From Candidatus Omnitrophota bacterium (GTDB taxonomy: Bacteria; Omnitrophota; Gorgyraeia; 2-01-FULL-45-10): a stretch of 6,576 nt of DNA. Of this stretch, positions 6,102 through 6,576 are shown piece after piece (the stretch's first letter is position 1; each line of letters opens with the position of its first letter). Where the stretch lies: NCBI GenBank assembly GCA_026387115.1, contig JAPLMI010000067.1:1-6576 (forward strand), given 5' to 3'. The notes under the pieces were generated by a model, which did not search any database, was not told where the DNA came from, and saw only the letters and a list, made by a program, of their open reading frames with translations. The position numbers were made by a program, and so were the translations under genes.

Positions 6102-6576
6102 TTATTTCACTAAATTAAAAGCCATTGCCTCTTTCTTACCGCTTAAAATGCCTTCGGCCTCTTTTCTATAGGCTTCCATGACGTAGGGAATGCCGGAAAC
6201 CTTGGCCGCATCTTCGGTCAAGGACATTAAATCGGCTCTCGATATTGTACTTAGACGGAAATTTCGACTTCCCGCCATAAGTTGCTGTAATCCCACCCTT
6301 ATCTTCTGAACAAAGGTGTAAACCCCTACGGCTCCGAGAGGTATTTCTTTTATCTTTTTTCCGTACTTATCCACGAGCTCTTCGTAGCAGACAAATATCT
6401 CTTTTTCGGTGGTGCCGAATTCGGACACGGTCTTCGGCAGGTCATTATTCTTAAGCCAAACGCCGATATTCTTTCCGACCATCCCTGGTATCATAAGCGC
6501 TCTTCCCATACAAACTGCTTTGACGAAAGGCGAGCCCATTGCGAGTACTTTAAATATGTGGTCTTCCGTTGAAAAT
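6102..6576 (-). CDS. FMN-binding glutamate synthase-like protein, C-terminal part, 5' end beyond the right edge
   Basis: The reading frame is open to the right edge, giving 157 complete codons of the C-terminus; an internal Met at 6539 is not the start. The beginning STEDHIFKVLAMGSPFVKAVCMGRA fits the end of a TIM-barrel FMN domain of the GltB central-domain type (phosphate-binding MGRA turn). Then come GMVGKNIGVWLK, EIFVCYEEL, and a tail with VGLQQLMAGSRNFRLSTISR and SGIPYVMEAYRKEAEG, which I recognise from stand-alone glutamate synthase-like FMN proteins of bacteria and archaea. Canonical GltB binds a 3Fe-4S cluster through a cysteine group just after the equivalent turn; no such group is visible here. 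The family usually transfers a glutamine-derived amino group to 2-oxoglutarate, but for this subgroup the reaction is not proven. It stops 21 nt before the small cysteine gene. Confidence 0.85.
   Translation of the reverse strand, partial: FSTEDHIFKVLAMGSPFVKAVCMGRALMIPGMVGKNIGVWLKNNDLPKTVSEFGTTEKEIFVCYEELVDKYGKKIKEIPLGAVGVYTFVQKIRVGLQQLMAGSRNFRLSTISRADLMSLTEDAAKVSGIPYVMEAYRKEAEGILSGKKEAMAFNLVK

Noticed and set aside
1..6576. Novel defence system, mobile element, CRISPR array, tRNA or riboswitch
   Set aside because: Coding sequence with core-metabolism matches fills almost the whole window. No repeats, integrase or transposase genes, RNA folds or attachment sites were seen, and the longest gap is 42 nt.

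Overview
The window is one tightly packed run of genes, all on the minus strand, so transcription goes from right to left. In transcription order it holds: the 3' end of an FMN-type glutamate synthase-like gene, a 48-residue four-cysteine protein, carA, a half-length carB (N-terminal half only), pyrG, purS, purQ, and the 5' part of purL, which runs off the left edge. Spacing between neighbours is 21, 0, 26, 18 and 42 nt, then overlaps of 1 nt and 10 nt. I see no convincing internal terminator or promoter, so the run is probably one operon or part of one. Any promoter lies beyond the right edge. No stretch over 300 bases lacks a gene.

The genes supply nitrogen to nucleotides. CarA with a complete CarB makes carbamoyl phosphate for pyrimidines and arginine. 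PyrG converts UTP to CTP. PurS, PurQ and PurL together form the FGAR amidotransferase of purine synthesis. CarA, PyrG and PurQ each carry a class I glutamine amidotransferase domain with a visible Cys-His-Glu triad. The glutamate synthase-like gene at the operon's upstream side fits a theme of glutamine and glutamate nitrogen handling, although its own reaction cannot be proven from the fragment.

The most notable point is that carB is only about 551 codons and stops cleanly (tandem TAG TAA) at the linker between the two synthetase halves. pyrG follows 18 nt later, so the C-terminal half must be elsewhere in the genome or missing. Second is the small cysteine protein, whose stop codon abuts the carA start codon.

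The organism is a bacterium with moderate to low GC, good Shine-Dalgarno sites at several genes, and the separate PurS/PurQ/short-PurL arrangement rather than the fused PurL of gammaproteobacteria and eukaryotes. Split carB is known in Aquifex and Methanocaldococcus. The combination suggests a deep-branching or uncultured bacterial lineage. Omnitrophota is a guess from general resemblance and is not established here. I found no previously undescribed system; the region is mostly core metabolism with a few unusual details.
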